Part shown: positions 6,899 through 13,328 of the stretch, one piece after another
Layout of the letters: each line of letters starts with the position of its first letter
Position numbering within the stretch: the stretch's first letter is position 1
Origin: an uncultured Eubacteriales bacterium
GTDB taxonomy: Bacteria; Bacillota; Clostridia; Oscillospirales; Oscillospiraceae
Reading direction: 5' to 3'
DNA: 14,269 nucleotides
NCBI GenBank assembly: GCA_900545495.1
Contig: UQZJ01000026.1
Coordinates: forward strand, 1-14,269
Translations under genes and position numbers: made by a program
Notes under the pieces: model-generated
Told to the model about the DNA's origin: nothing
What the model saw: the letters and a program-made list of their open reading frames with translations, nothing else
Databases searched by the model: none

Positions 6899-7612
6899 TC
6901 ACAATCCCGCCGCCGCGCGCAGCGCCGCCGTTTCTGCCGCCGTCAGTTCTCGAAAAGCGCCGACCGGCAAGGCTTCGTCCAGTACCAGCGGCCCCATGGA
7001 CAGCCGTTTCAGGTACAGCACCGGCGCGCCCCGTGCCGCCAGCATCCGCTTGACCTGATGGAACTTGCCCTCCCGCAGCGTCACGATGCACGCGCCGGGC
7101 TCCAGCGGCTCCAGACCCGCCGGCAGGCACTCCAGCCCGTCGCCCAGCGTCATGCCCGATGCGAAGGCCGCCACATCCTCCGGGCCCAGCGCCCCGTCCA
7201 CCCGCGCATAGTACCGCTTGTCCACATGGTGCTTAGGGCTCAACAGCCGGTGAGCCAGTTCGCCGTCATCCGTCAGGAGCAGCAGCCCCTCCGTGTCCTT
7301 GTCCAGCCGCCCTACCGGGGAGAGGCCGCGCCGCCGCAGCTCCGCGGGCAGCAGCTCCAGCACCGTCGCCTGCCGCCGGTCCTCCGTGGCGGTCAGCACG
7401 CCTGCCGGCTTGTGCAGCATCACATAGGTGAATTTTTGCAGCCGTATGGACTCGCCGCCCACCGTGATGACTGCCGTCTCCGGATCGATCTTCTCCTCCG
7501 CGGACACCGCCGCCATACCGTTGACCCGTACCTGCCCCTGCCGCACCAGCAGCTTGACCTCCCGCCGTGACCATCGCCCCGTACCGGCCAACACCTTGTC
7601 CAGACGCTCCAT
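6899..7612 (-). CDS. rsuA: 16S rRNA pseudouridine synthase RsuA
   Basis: Isomerises a uridine in 16S rRNA (position 516 in E. coli numbering) to pseudouridine during small-subunit assembly. The 237 residues begin with an S4 RNA-binding domain (about 1-60, MERLDKVLAGTGRWSRREVK). The catalytic domain follows with HKPAG (67-71), GRLDKDTEGLLLLTDDG (101-117) with the presumed catalytic D104, and SPKHHVDKRYYA. Near the C-terminus, EGKFHQVKRMLAA is the RsuA/RluB/RluE signature. The SPxHH segment and the ending PVGAFRELTAAE match RsuA better than RluB in my memory. ATG 7612 is preceded by GAGAGGGG. The gene has its own promoter at 7642-7669, divergent from the lipoprotein gene. No good terminator follows it, so some readthrough into the regulator gene is possible. 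Confidence 0.92.
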   Translation of the reverse strand: MERLDKVLAGTGRWSRREVKLLVRQGQVRVNGMAAVSAEEKIDPETAVITVGGESIRLQKFTYVMLHKPAGVLTATEDRRQATVLELLPAELRRRGLSPVGRLDKDTEGLLLLTDDGELAHRLLSPKHHVDKRYYARVDGALGPEDVAAFASGMTLGDGLECLPAGLEPLEPGACIVTLREGKFHQVKRMLAARGAPVLYLKRLSMGPLVLDEALPVGAFRELTAAETAALRAAAGL

Positions 7613-7641
7613 ATCGCCGCCCCCTCTCCGTCATTTTTCTG

Positions 7642-7669
7642 ATTGTAGCATATCCCCGCCGAAATACAA
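7642..7669 (-). promoter_or_regulatory. Probable rsuA promoter with extended -10
   Basis: Read on the minus strand: TTGTAT (7664-7669), a 16-base spacer, then TACAAT (7642-7647) preceded by TGC, an extended -10 element. The predicted start near 7635 leaves a leader of about 23 bases. The same A/T-rich DNA must also hold the promoter of the divergent lipoprotein gene. On the plus strand TATAAA (7671-7676) and TACAAA (7665-7670) are weak -10 candidates with no good -35 box. Confidence 0.65.
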
Positions 7670-7690
7670 ATATAAAATTGGTGAGAGGTG

Positions 7691-8158
7691 ATGATTTTGT
7701 ATGTGATCCATATGCGCTTTTCCCGCCGGAGGTGCCTGCTGGCTGCCGCCGCGCTGGTACTCGTCACGGGAATGTCCCTGCTGCTGGCTGGCTGCTTCGG
7801 CGGTGCACATCAGGAGGAGACCAGGCTTTCCACCAATGAACAGCGGGTGGCCTACTTGCAGGAACTCGGCTGGCAGGTATCGCCGGAGCCCATCGAGACG
7901 CTGGACCTCCAGCTCCCGGAGGAACTGGCGCCCCAATGGGGCGAATATCTGACCTTGCAGGCCAAGCAGGGGCTCCCCTTCGCCGACTGCGCCGGGCAAG
8001 CCGTCCGTCGCATTACCTACACCGTGGCCAATTATCCGGGCTTCCCGGACGGTGTGCAGGCCAACCTGTTCCTCTGCGGTGACCGTCTGGTAGGCGGCGA
8101 CATCATCGCCACCGGCGAGAACGGGTTCCAGACCGTGCTGGCGTTTCCCAAAAAGTAG
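7691..8158 (+). CDS. Small lipoprotein, resembles DUF4830 proteins
   Basis: The only plus-strand gene in the window. About 155 residues begin with a basic start (RFSRRR), a hydrophobic stretch and a clear lipobox LLAGC, so it should be anchored to the outer face of the membrane by a lipidated cysteine. The mature part of about 120 residues has NEQRVAYLQELGWQVSPEPI, then ITYTVANYPGFPDGVQANLF and RLVGGDIIATGENG. That pattern recalls the uncharacterised clostridial family DUF4830; this is memory, not a search, and no function is known to me. The start is uncertain. ATG 7691 has GAGAGG only two bases upstream, TTG 7697 has it at a better 7 bases, and ATG 7712 (MRFSRRR) would be the neatest lipoprotein start but lacks a binding site. 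It is divergent from rsuA and convergent with tuf, so it is monocistronic. Confidence 0.82.
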   Translation: MILYVIHMRFSRRRCLLAAAALVLVTGMSLLLAGCFGGAHQEETRLSTNEQRVAYLQELGWQVSPEPIETLDLQLPEELAPQWGEYLTLQAKQGLPFADCAGQAVRRITYTVANYPGFPDGVQANLFLCGDRLVGGDIIATGENGFQTVLAFPKK

Positions 8159-8231
8159 ACGCGGAAGCCAACGTTCACACGCCGCACCGCAGCGGCAGGA
8201 ACGTGCGCCCCACTGCATGGACAATATACGC

Positions 8232-8267
8232 AAAAAGAGAGACACGCTTGCGCGTGTCTCTCTTTTT
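8232..8267. terminator. Bidirectional terminator between the lipoprotein gene and tuf
   Basis: A perfect 16-bp stem (8232-8247 with 8252-8267) has a TTGC loop, with AAAAA on one side and TTTTT on the other. It lies between convergent genes, 73 bases after the lipoprotein stop and 32 bases after the tuf stop, so it probably ends both transcripts. The core is GAGAGACACGC. Confidence 0.92.
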
Positions 8268-8299
8268 AGATCATCTGATCCGTTTCCTTCGGTCGGAAA

Positions 8300-9502
8300 T
8301 TACTCCTCAACGGCGATGACAACGCCGGAACCGACGGTACGGCCACCCTCACGGATAGCGAAACGCAGACCGTTCTCGATAGCGATGGGGGTGATCAGCT
8401 CAACCTTCATGTCGACGTTATCGCCGGGCATGCACATCTCAACACCCTCGGGCAGGGTGATGACGCCGGTCACGTCGGTGGTACGGAAGTAGAACTGGGG
8501 ACGATAGTTGTTGAAGAAGGGGGTATGACGGCCACCCTCGTCCTTGGTCAGAACGTAGACCTGACCGGTGAACTTGGTGTGGGGATGGATGGAACCGGGC
8601 TTGGACAGAACCTGGCCGCGCTCGATCTCGGTCTTCGCAACACCACGCAGCAGGGCGCCGATGTTGTCGCCAGCCTCAGCGTAATCCAGCAGCTTGTGGA
8701 ACATCTCGATACCGGTAACGGTGGTCTCGCGCTTCTCATCGGACAGACCGACGATCTCGACCTTCTCGTTCAGGTTCAGAACGCCACGCTCCACACGGCC
8801 GGTAGCAACGGTACCACGGCCGGAGATGGTGAACACGTCCTCGACGGGCATCAGGAAGGGCATATCCTCCTTGCGGTCGGGGGTGGGGATCCAGCTGTCA
8901 ACAGCGTCCATCAGCTCCTTGATGCAGGCATACTCGGGAGCGTTGGGATCGGTGGACTCGGAAACCAGAGCGTTCAGAGCGGAACCACGGATGATGGGGG
9001 TCTCGTCGCCAGGGAAGCCGTAGAAGTCCAGCAGCTCGCGGACTTCCATCTCCACCAGCTCCAGCAGCTCCTCATCGTCGACCTGATCGCACTTGTTCAG
9101 GAAGACCAGCACGGAGGGCACGTTCACCTGACGGGCCAGCAGCAGGTGCTCACGAGTCTGAGCCATGGGGCCGTCGGAGGCAGCGATGACCAGGATGGCG
9201 CCGTCCATCTGAGCAGCACCGGTGATCATGTTCTTGATATAGTCGGCGTGGCCCGGGCAGTCAACGTGAGCATAGTGACGCTTGGCGGTCTCGTACTCAA
9301 CGTGAGCGGTGTTGATGGTAATACCGCGCTCGCGCTCCTCGGGAGCCTTATCGATGGAAGAGTAATCGGTGTACTCAGCGCCGCCCTGCAGGGCCAGATA
9401 CTTGGTGATAGCGGCGGTCAGGGTGGTCTTACCATGGTCGATATGGCCAATGGTACCGATGTTTACATGGGGTTTCGTTCTTTCAAATTTCTGCTTAGCC
9501 AT
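8300..9502 (-). CDS. tuf: Elongation factor Tu
   Basis: GTPase that delivers aminoacyl-tRNA to the ribosomal A site. The 400 residues are full length. G1 is GHIDHGKT (19-26), followed by RGITINTAHVEYE, G3 DCPGH (82-86, with the catalytic histidine at 86), G4 NKCD (137-140) and G5 SAL (175-177). Domains 2 (about 212-305) and 3 (about 306-400) follow, with VEDVFTISGRGTVATGRVERG and the C-terminal GGRTVGSGVV. Small differences from the E. coli form, such as Q after NKCD and N after SAL, look like lineage variation. AGGAGG lies 10 bases before the ATG. It is the last gene of the str cluster, 110 bases behind fusA, with a candidate promoter of its own (9569-9597). That would fit the known need for EF-Tu in excess over EF-G. 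Confidence 0.98.
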   Translation of the reverse strand: MAKQKFERTKPHVNIGTIGHIDHGKTTLTAAITKYLALQGGAEYTDYSSIDKAPEERERGITINTAHVEYETAKRHYAHVDCPGHADYIKNMITGAAQMDGAILVIAASDGPMAQTREHLLLARQVNVPSVLVFLNKCDQVDDEELLELVEMEVRELLDFYGFPGDETPIIRGSALNALVSESTDPNAPEYACIKELMDAVDSWIPTPDRKEDMPFLMPVEDVFTISGRGTVATGRVERGVLNLNEKVEIVGLSDEKRETTVTGIEMFHKLLDYAEAGDNIGALLRGVAKTEIERGQVLSKPGSIHPHTKFTGQVYVLTKDEGGRHTPFFNNYRPQFYFRTTDVTGVITLPEGVEMCMPGDNVDMKVELITPIAIENGLRFAIREGGRTVGSGVVIAVEE

Positions 9503-9568
9503 TTGAAATGATCCTCCTTAACATTTTTTGTATCATGTGTTGGGCAGCGGTAACAGTCTAACACTGCC

Positions 9569-9597
9569 ATTTTACAGTATTTGCGTGGGAAAATCAA
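9569..9597 (-). promoter_or_regulatory. Candidate internal promoter of tuf
   Basis: Read on the minus strand: TTGATT (9592-9597), a 17-base spacer, then TAAAAT (9569-9574). Nine of 12 positions match consensus. It lies just after the fusA stop, giving a tuf leader of about 60 bases. No terminator separates fusA from tuf, so it would add to readthrough from the str promoter. Confidence 0.55.
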
Positions 9598-9612
9598 TCG
9601 TTAATTACGGTT

Positions 9613-11721
9613 TTATAAATTTTCCCGTCCGGTACGCTTGCTGATGAGTTTCTCCTGCAGGCTCTTGGGCAGCTCGATATAGTGGCTGGGCTCCATGGTA
9701 TACTGACCGCGGCCCTGCGTGCGGGAGCGCAGGTCAGTGGCGTAGCCAAACATCTCTGCCAGCGGGACAAACGCATCGATCTGCTGGGCGCCGGAGCGCA
9801 TCTCGTAGCCCTGGATCTGGCCGCGGCGAGCGTTCAGGTCGCCGATGACGTCGCCCATATACTCGTCAGGCACGATGACGCAGACCTTCATGATGGGCTC
9901 CAGCAGCGTGGGATCAGCCTTGCGCATAGCCTCCTTGAAGGCCATGGAGCCGGCGATCTTAAACGCCATTTCGGAGGAGTCCACCTCGTGGTAGGAGCCG
10001 TCGTACAGCGTGACCTTCACGTCCACGACGGGATAACCCGCCACAACGCCGGCCAGCATAGCGCCCTGGATACCGGCATCGATGGCCGGGATATACTCCT
10101 TGGGGATGGCGCCGCCCACCACCTTGTTCTCGAACTCATAGCCCTTGCCGGACTCATTGGGCTCGACATGGATCTTGACATGGCCGTACTGGCCCTTACC
10201 GCCGGACTGGCGGGCATACTTGGTCTCTTGATCCACGGCCTTGCGGATGGTCTCCTTGTAGGCCACCTGAGGTGCGCCCACGTTGGCCTCCACCTTGAAC
10301 TCGCGGAGCAGACGGTCCACGATGATCTCCAGATGCAGCTCGCCCATGCCGGCGATGATGGTCTGCCCCGTCTCCTCGTCGGTGTAGGTGCGGAAGGTGG
10401 GATCCTCCTCGGCCAGCTTGGCCAGCGCGACGCCCATCTTCTCCTGACCGGCCTTGGTCTTGGGCTCGATGGCCACGCGGATCACAGGCTCGGGGAACTC
10501 CATGGACTCCAGAATAATGGGGTTCTTCTCATCGCACAGCGTATCGCCGGTGGTGGTGTTCTTCAGGCCCACCACGGCGGCAATGTCGCCGGAGTACACG
10601 GTCTCGATGTCCTCGCGGTGGTTGGCGTGCATCTGCAGGATGCGGCCCATACGCTCGCGCTTGCCCTTGGTGGCGTTGAGGACAGCGGAACCGGTGGTCA
10701 GCGTACCGGAGTACACGCGGAAGAAGCTCAGACGGCCCACATAGGGGTCGGTCATGATCTTGAAGGCCAGTGCGGAGAAGGGCTCATCGTCAGAGGACTT
10801 GCGCTCCTCCTCCTCGTCGGTCTTGGGGTTGACGCCCTTGATCGCGGGGACGTCGGTGGGGGCGGGCATATAATCCACGATGGCGTCCAGCAGCTTCTGC
10901 ACGCCCTTGTTCCGGTAGCTGGAGCCGCAGACCACGGGCACCATTTCCACGGCGCAGGTCGCCTTGCGGATCGCAGTACGGATCTTATCGGTGGGGATCT
11001 CCTTGCCCTCCAGATACAACTCCATGATCTCATCGTCGAACATGGACACAGCATCCAGCAGCTTTTCGCGATACTCGTTGGCCAGATCGACCATATCCTC
11101 GGGGATAGGCTCGACGCGCATATCCTTGCCAAGCTGATCGTAATAGACATCGGCATCCATCTCCACCAGATCGATGATACCGCGGAAGGTATCCTCTTTT
11201 CCGATGGGGAGCTGGATGGGGACAGCATTAGCCTTCAGGCGGTCATGCACCATGTCCAGCACGTGATAGAAATCCGCGCCGGTGATGTCCATCTTGTTGA
11301 CGTAGATCATCCGGGGGACATGGTAGTGATCGGCCTGACGCCACACCGTTTCGGACTGGGGCTCCACGCCGCCCTTGGCACACATTACGGTGACGGAACC
11401 GTCCAGCACGCGCAGAGAACGTTCCACCTCCACAGTAAAGTCCACGTGGCCCGGGGTGTCAATGATGTTGATGCGCGTCTGGGGGAACTGATCCTTGGAG
11501 CCCTTCCAGTAGCAGGTGGTAGCGGCGGAGGTGATGGTGATACCACGCTCCTGCTCCTGCTCCATCCAGTCCATGGTCGCGGTACCCTCGTGCGTTTCGC
11601 CCAACTTGTAGTTCACACCTGTGTAGTACAGAATGCGCTCTGTCGTGGTGGTCTTTCCTGCATCAATGTGGGCCATGATGCCGATATTTCTCGTATTTTC
11701 CAGTGTAACCTTTCTCGGCAT
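9613..11721 (-). CDS. fusA: Elongation factor G
   Basis: GTPase that drives translocation of tRNA and mRNA and, with ribosome recycling factor, splits the ribosome. The 702 residues are near the family norm. The GTPase domain has AHIDAGKT (17-24), the switch 2 motif DTPGH (88-92) and NKMD (142-145). Domain 2 begins around FSALAFKIMTDPYVGRLSFFRVYSG, domain 3 holds GMGELHLEIIVDRLLREF, and domain 4 carries YARQSGGKGQYGHV, which reaches the decoding site. The C-terminus (MFGYATDLRSRTQGRGQYTM) is typical. It lies 30 bases after rpsG, with AAGGAG 6 bases before the ATG, in the classic str operon position. The ribosomal gene neighbours and length make this the housekeeping copy rather than TetM-type or EF-G2 relatives. 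Confidence 0.98.
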   Translation of the reverse strand: MPRKVTLENTRNIGIMAHIDAGKTTTTERILYYTGVNYKLGETHEGTATMDWMEQEQERGITITSAATTCYWKGSKDQFPQTRINIIDTPGHVDFTVEVERSLRVLDGSVTVMCAKGGVEPQSETVWRQADHYHVPRMIYVNKMDITGADFYHVLDMVHDRLKANAVPIQLPIGKEDTFRGIIDLVEMDADVYYDQLGKDMRVEPIPEDMVDLANEYREKLLDAVSMFDDEIMELYLEGKEIPTDKIRTAIRKATCAVEMVPVVCGSSYRNKGVQKLLDAIVDYMPAPTDVPAIKGVNPKTDEEEERKSSDDEPFSALAFKIMTDPYVGRLSFFRVYSGTLTTGSAVLNATKGKRERMGRILQMHANHREDIETVYSGDIAAVVGLKNTTTGDTLCDEKNPIILESMEFPEPVIRVAIEPKTKAGQEKMGVALAKLAEEDPTFRTYTDEETGQTIIAGMGELHLEIIVDRLLREFKVEANVGAPQVAYKETIRKAVDQETKYARQSGGKGQYGHVKIHVEPNESGKGYEFENKVVGGAIPKEYIPAIDAGIQGAMLAGVVAGYPVVDVKVTLYDGSYHEVDSSEMAFKIAGSMAFKEAMRKADPTLLEPIMKVCVIVPDEYMGDVIGDLNARRGQIQGYEMRSGAQQIDAFVPLAEMFGYATDLRSRTQGRGQYTMEPSHYIELPKSLQEKLISKRTGRENL

Positions 11722-11751
11722 ACCGTTCTCCTTCTTATTTCGTAGTTGCGA

Positions 11752-12222
11752 TTACCAACGGAAGTGGGCGAATGCCTTGTTGGATTCGGCCATCTTGTGG
11801 GTATCCTCGCGCTTCTTCACGGCGCTGCCGGTGTTGTTGGCAGCATCCATGATCTCACCGGCCAGGCGCTCGGCCATGGTACGCTCACCGCGGGCGCGGG
11901 AGTAGGCAGTCAGCCAGCGCAGACCCAGGGTCTGACGACGGGCGGGACGAACCTCCATGGGGACCTGATAGGTGGCGCCGCCGACACGGCGGGCTTTGAC
12001 TTCCAGGCTGGGCATGATATTCTCCATAGCCTGGGTGAACACTTCCAGAGGATCCTTCTCGGTCTTCTCCTTGATGATATCAAAGGCACCGTAAACGACC
12101 TTCTGAGCGACGCCCTTTTTACCGTCCAACATGATGCTGTTGACCAGCTTGGTCACCAGCACGGAGTTGTACATAGGATCGGGCAAGATCTCTCTCTTGG
12201 GAACATTACCTCTTCTGGGCAC
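11752..12222 (-). CDS. rpsG: 30S ribosomal protein S7
   Basis: Primary binder of the 3' major domain of 16S rRNA, which starts assembly of the 30S head and touches tRNA at the E site. From GTG 12222 the protein has 156 residues, exactly the family length, starting PRRGNVPKREILPDPMYNS after the initiator. An in-frame ATG at 12240 would give 162 residues (MKEGSIV...), but that ATG precedes and overlaps the ribosome binding site itself: AGGAGG lies within its second and third codons, 8 bases before the GTG. The GTG start is therefore much more likely. Motifs seen include RRVGGATYQVPMEVRPARR and ARGERTMAERLAGEI. It sits between rpsL and fusA. The 134-base gap in front carries two hairpins. In E. 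coli S7 represses its operon by binding the rpsL-rpsG gap; whether that holds here is not known. Confidence 0.96.
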   Translation of the reverse strand: MPRRGNVPKREILPDPMYNSVLVTKLVNSIMLDGKKGVAQKVVYGAFDIIKEKTEKDPLEVFTQAMENIMPSLEVKARRVGGATYQVPMEVRPARRQTLGLRWLTAYSRARGERTMAERLAGEIMDAANNTGSAVKKREDTHKMAESNKAFAHFRW

Positions 12223-12263
12223 TATGCTTCCCTCCTTCATAAAAATATGATTTCATAGGTACT

Positions 12264-12286
12264 CAACAGCCGCTGTCCGGCTGTTG
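12264..12286 (-). other. Hairpin in the rpsL-rpsG gap, proximal to rpsG
   Basis: A perfect 9-bp stem (CAACAGCCG at 12264-12272 with CGGCTGTTG at 12278-12286) has a 5-base loop. No T-run follows, so it is unlikely to be a terminator. It ends about 40 bases before the rpsG start and could be part of a translational control or RNA processing site. Confidence 0.6.
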
Positions 12287-12293
12287 TATGGCC

Positions 12294-12337
12294 TGCCAAA
12301 GAGGTACATTATAAAAATAATGAGAAACCTTTTGGCA
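12294..12337 (-). other. Long imperfect hairpin in the rpsL-rpsG gap, behind rpsL
   Basis: Three helical parts stack on one axis. TGCCAAA/TTTGGCA (12294-12300 with 12331-12337) and AGGT/ACCT (12302-12305 with 12327-12330) are separated by a one-base bulge. After an internal loop, CATTAT/ATAATG (12307-12312 with 12317-12322) closes a 4-base A loop (T on the minus strand). It begins 19 bases after the rpsL stop. No GC-rich stem followed by T-run, so not a usual terminator. Confidence 0.6.
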
Positions 12338-12356
12338 AAGCACAGAGCTGCAGGTT

Positions 12357-12773
12357 TTACTTGCTCTTGGGGCGCTTTGCGCCGTACTTGGAGCGGGCCT
12401 GCATACGGCCGGAGACGCCCTGGGTATCCAGAGTACCGCGGATGATGTGGTAACGGACGCCGGGGAGGTCCTTGACACGGCCACCGCGGATCATGACGAC
12501 GGAGTGCTCCTGCAGGGAGTGGCCCACGCCGGGGATGTAAGCGGTGACTTCGTAGCCGTTGGTCAGACGCACACGGGCGATCTTACGCAGAGCGGAGTTG
12601 GGCTTCTTGGGGGTCGCAGTTCTGACGGCAGTGCAGACGCCGCGCTTCTGAGGGGAGCTGAGGTCAGTCTCCTTGTTCTTCAGCGTGTTCAGGCCCTTCT
12701 GCATAGCGGGAGAATTGGACTTGTAGGTGCTCTTCTTCCGGCCCTGCTTGACCAGCTGGTTAAAAGTAGGCAT
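12357..12773 (-). CDS. rpsL: 30S ribosomal protein S12
   Basis: Lines the decoding centre and affects accuracy of tRNA selection. The 138 residues include the Gram-positive insertion of about 13 residues (about 26-40, KGLNTLKNKETDLSS) before PQKRGVCT. The accuracy loop TPKKPNSALRK (54-64) has both lysines, K56 corresponding to E. coli K42, and GGRVKDLPGVRYH (97-109) has K101, corresponding to K87. These are the unaltered residues usually tied to streptomycin sensitivity. D102 matches the residue that is methylthiolated in some bacteria. AAAGGAG lies 7 bases before the ATG. It is the second gene of the str operon, 83 bases after the L7Ae-like gene. The gap in front holds only a weak 6-bp GAGTTT/AAACTC stem (12836-12858). 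Confidence 0.98.
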   Translation of the reverse strand: MPTFNQLVKQGRKKSTYKSNSPAMQKGLNTLKNKETDLSSPQKRGVCTAVRTATPKKPNSALRKIARVRLTNGYEVTAYIPGVGHSLQEHSVVMIRGGRVKDLPGVRYHIIRGTLDTQGVSGRMQARSKYGAKRPKSK

Positions 12774-12856
12774 TTGGTTTCTCCTTTCTCAAAAATTTCT
12801 TGGGATGGTTCCCTATATTTTCCACGGAACAAACAGAGTTTATTCCGGCTGGAAAC

Positions 12857-13102
12857 TCATTGTGCCACGATGGCAACGGCGGAAGCCGGTACGGCGATGC
12901 CGCAGGCTCGACCCAGCTGCTGCATGGTCAGGGAGCAGTCCGCCTCCACGCCGCGCTCCCGGCACAGCGTCAGCAGCGGCTCCGTCAGGGCGGGGTCGGC
13001 ATCGCAGGCCAGATAGACCCGCTTGGCACTGCCCTGTGAGACGGCCCTCCGTGTCTGCTTCAAGCCTACCACCTTTTCCTTTGCAGTCAGCTCTCCGGCC
13101 AC
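12857..13102 (-). CDS. ybxF: L7Ae-like ribosomal/K-turn RNA-binding protein
   Basis: Small protein of the L7Ae/L30e/S12e family, members of which bind kink-turns in RNA; B. subtilis YbxF, in the same operon position, binds K-turns and associates with ribosomes. From GTG 13102 it has 81 residues, against about 82 for YbxF. Family features seen are EKVVGLKQTRRAVSQGSAKR, VYLACDADPALTEPLLTLCRERGV and QQLGRACGIAVPASAVAIV. A longer frame from ATG 13132 would add ten atypical residues (MLCHDRRRPS), and its ATG lies upstream of the AGGAGGAG site that is spaced 7 bases from the GTG; I chose the GTG. It is the first gene of the str operon, with a consensus promoter about 60 bases upstream. Its target RNA cannot be seen from sequence alone. 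Confidence 0.9.
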   Translation of the reverse strand: MAGELTAKEKVVGLKQTRRAVSQGSAKRVYLACDADPALTEPLLTLCRERGVEADCSLTMQQLGRACGIAVPASAVAIVAQ

Positions 13103-13136
13103 GGATGGTCTCCTCCTGTCATGGCATAGCAAATCC

Positions 13137-13152
13137 CGCGGGCGATCCCGCG
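13137..13152 (-). other. GC hairpin near the 5' end of the str operon transcript
   Basis: A 6-bp stem (CGCGGG/CCCGCG) has a 4-base loop and starts within a few bases of the predicted transcription start at about 13155. It may protect the 5' end of the mRNA. It lies about 35 bases before the GTG start and does not cover the ribosome binding site. Confidence 0.4.
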
Positions 13153-13161
13153 CAATTTGAA

Positions 13162-13190
13162 ATTATAGCATAGGGCGCAAAGTGCGTCAA
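13162..13190 (-). promoter_or_regulatory. Sigma-A promoter of the str operon (L7Ae-like, rpsL, rpsG, fusA, tuf)
   Basis: Read on the minus strand: TTGACG (13185-13190), a 17-base spacer ending in TGC (extended -10), then TATAAT (13162-13167). Eleven of 12 positions match consensus. A/T-rich DNA directly upstream includes the palindrome CACAAA-AA-TTTGTG (13201-13214) where an UP element would lie, and GTGAAAA/TTTTCAC arms (13234-13254) further up. This is among the strongest promoters in the window. Confidence 0.9.
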
Positions 13191-13277
13191 GTAGAAACCC
13201 CACAAAAATTTGTGTAGTTCACTGAATTTTCCTGTGAAAATACGGCGTTTTCACGAAAAGGCCGTTCTCGGTGGAAA

Positions 13278-13309
13278 AAGCGCCCCTCCGCCGGAGCGGA
13301 GGGGCGCTT
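13278..13309 (-). terminator. Intrinsic terminator of rpoC
   Basis: A perfect 14-bp stem (13278-13291 with 13296-13309), nearly all GC (GCGCCCCTCCGC core), has a 4-base loop. On the minus strand it is followed by TTTTT (13275-13279). It begins 19 bases after the rpoC stop and separates rpoBC transcription from the str operon promoter behind it. Confidence 0.93.
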
Positions 13310-13328
13310 GCAGTGCGATCGGGATAGG

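Noticed and set aside
8525..9511. 328-codon plus-strand frame opposite tuf
   Set aside because: Antisense shadow of a highly codon-biased gene; the protein is repetitive and tuf is certain.
9682..11745. 687-codon open frame on the plus strand opposite fusA
   Set aside because: It mirrors EF-G codon use in a GC-rich genome; the translation is low-complexity H, L, G, A, V and D with no family look. It is a shadow of fusA.
12836..12858. 6-bp GAGTTT/AAACTC inverted repeat at the end of the L7Ae-like gene
   Set aside because: Short A/T-rich stem with an 11-base loop overlapping the stop codon and no T-run; probably chance and not a terminator.
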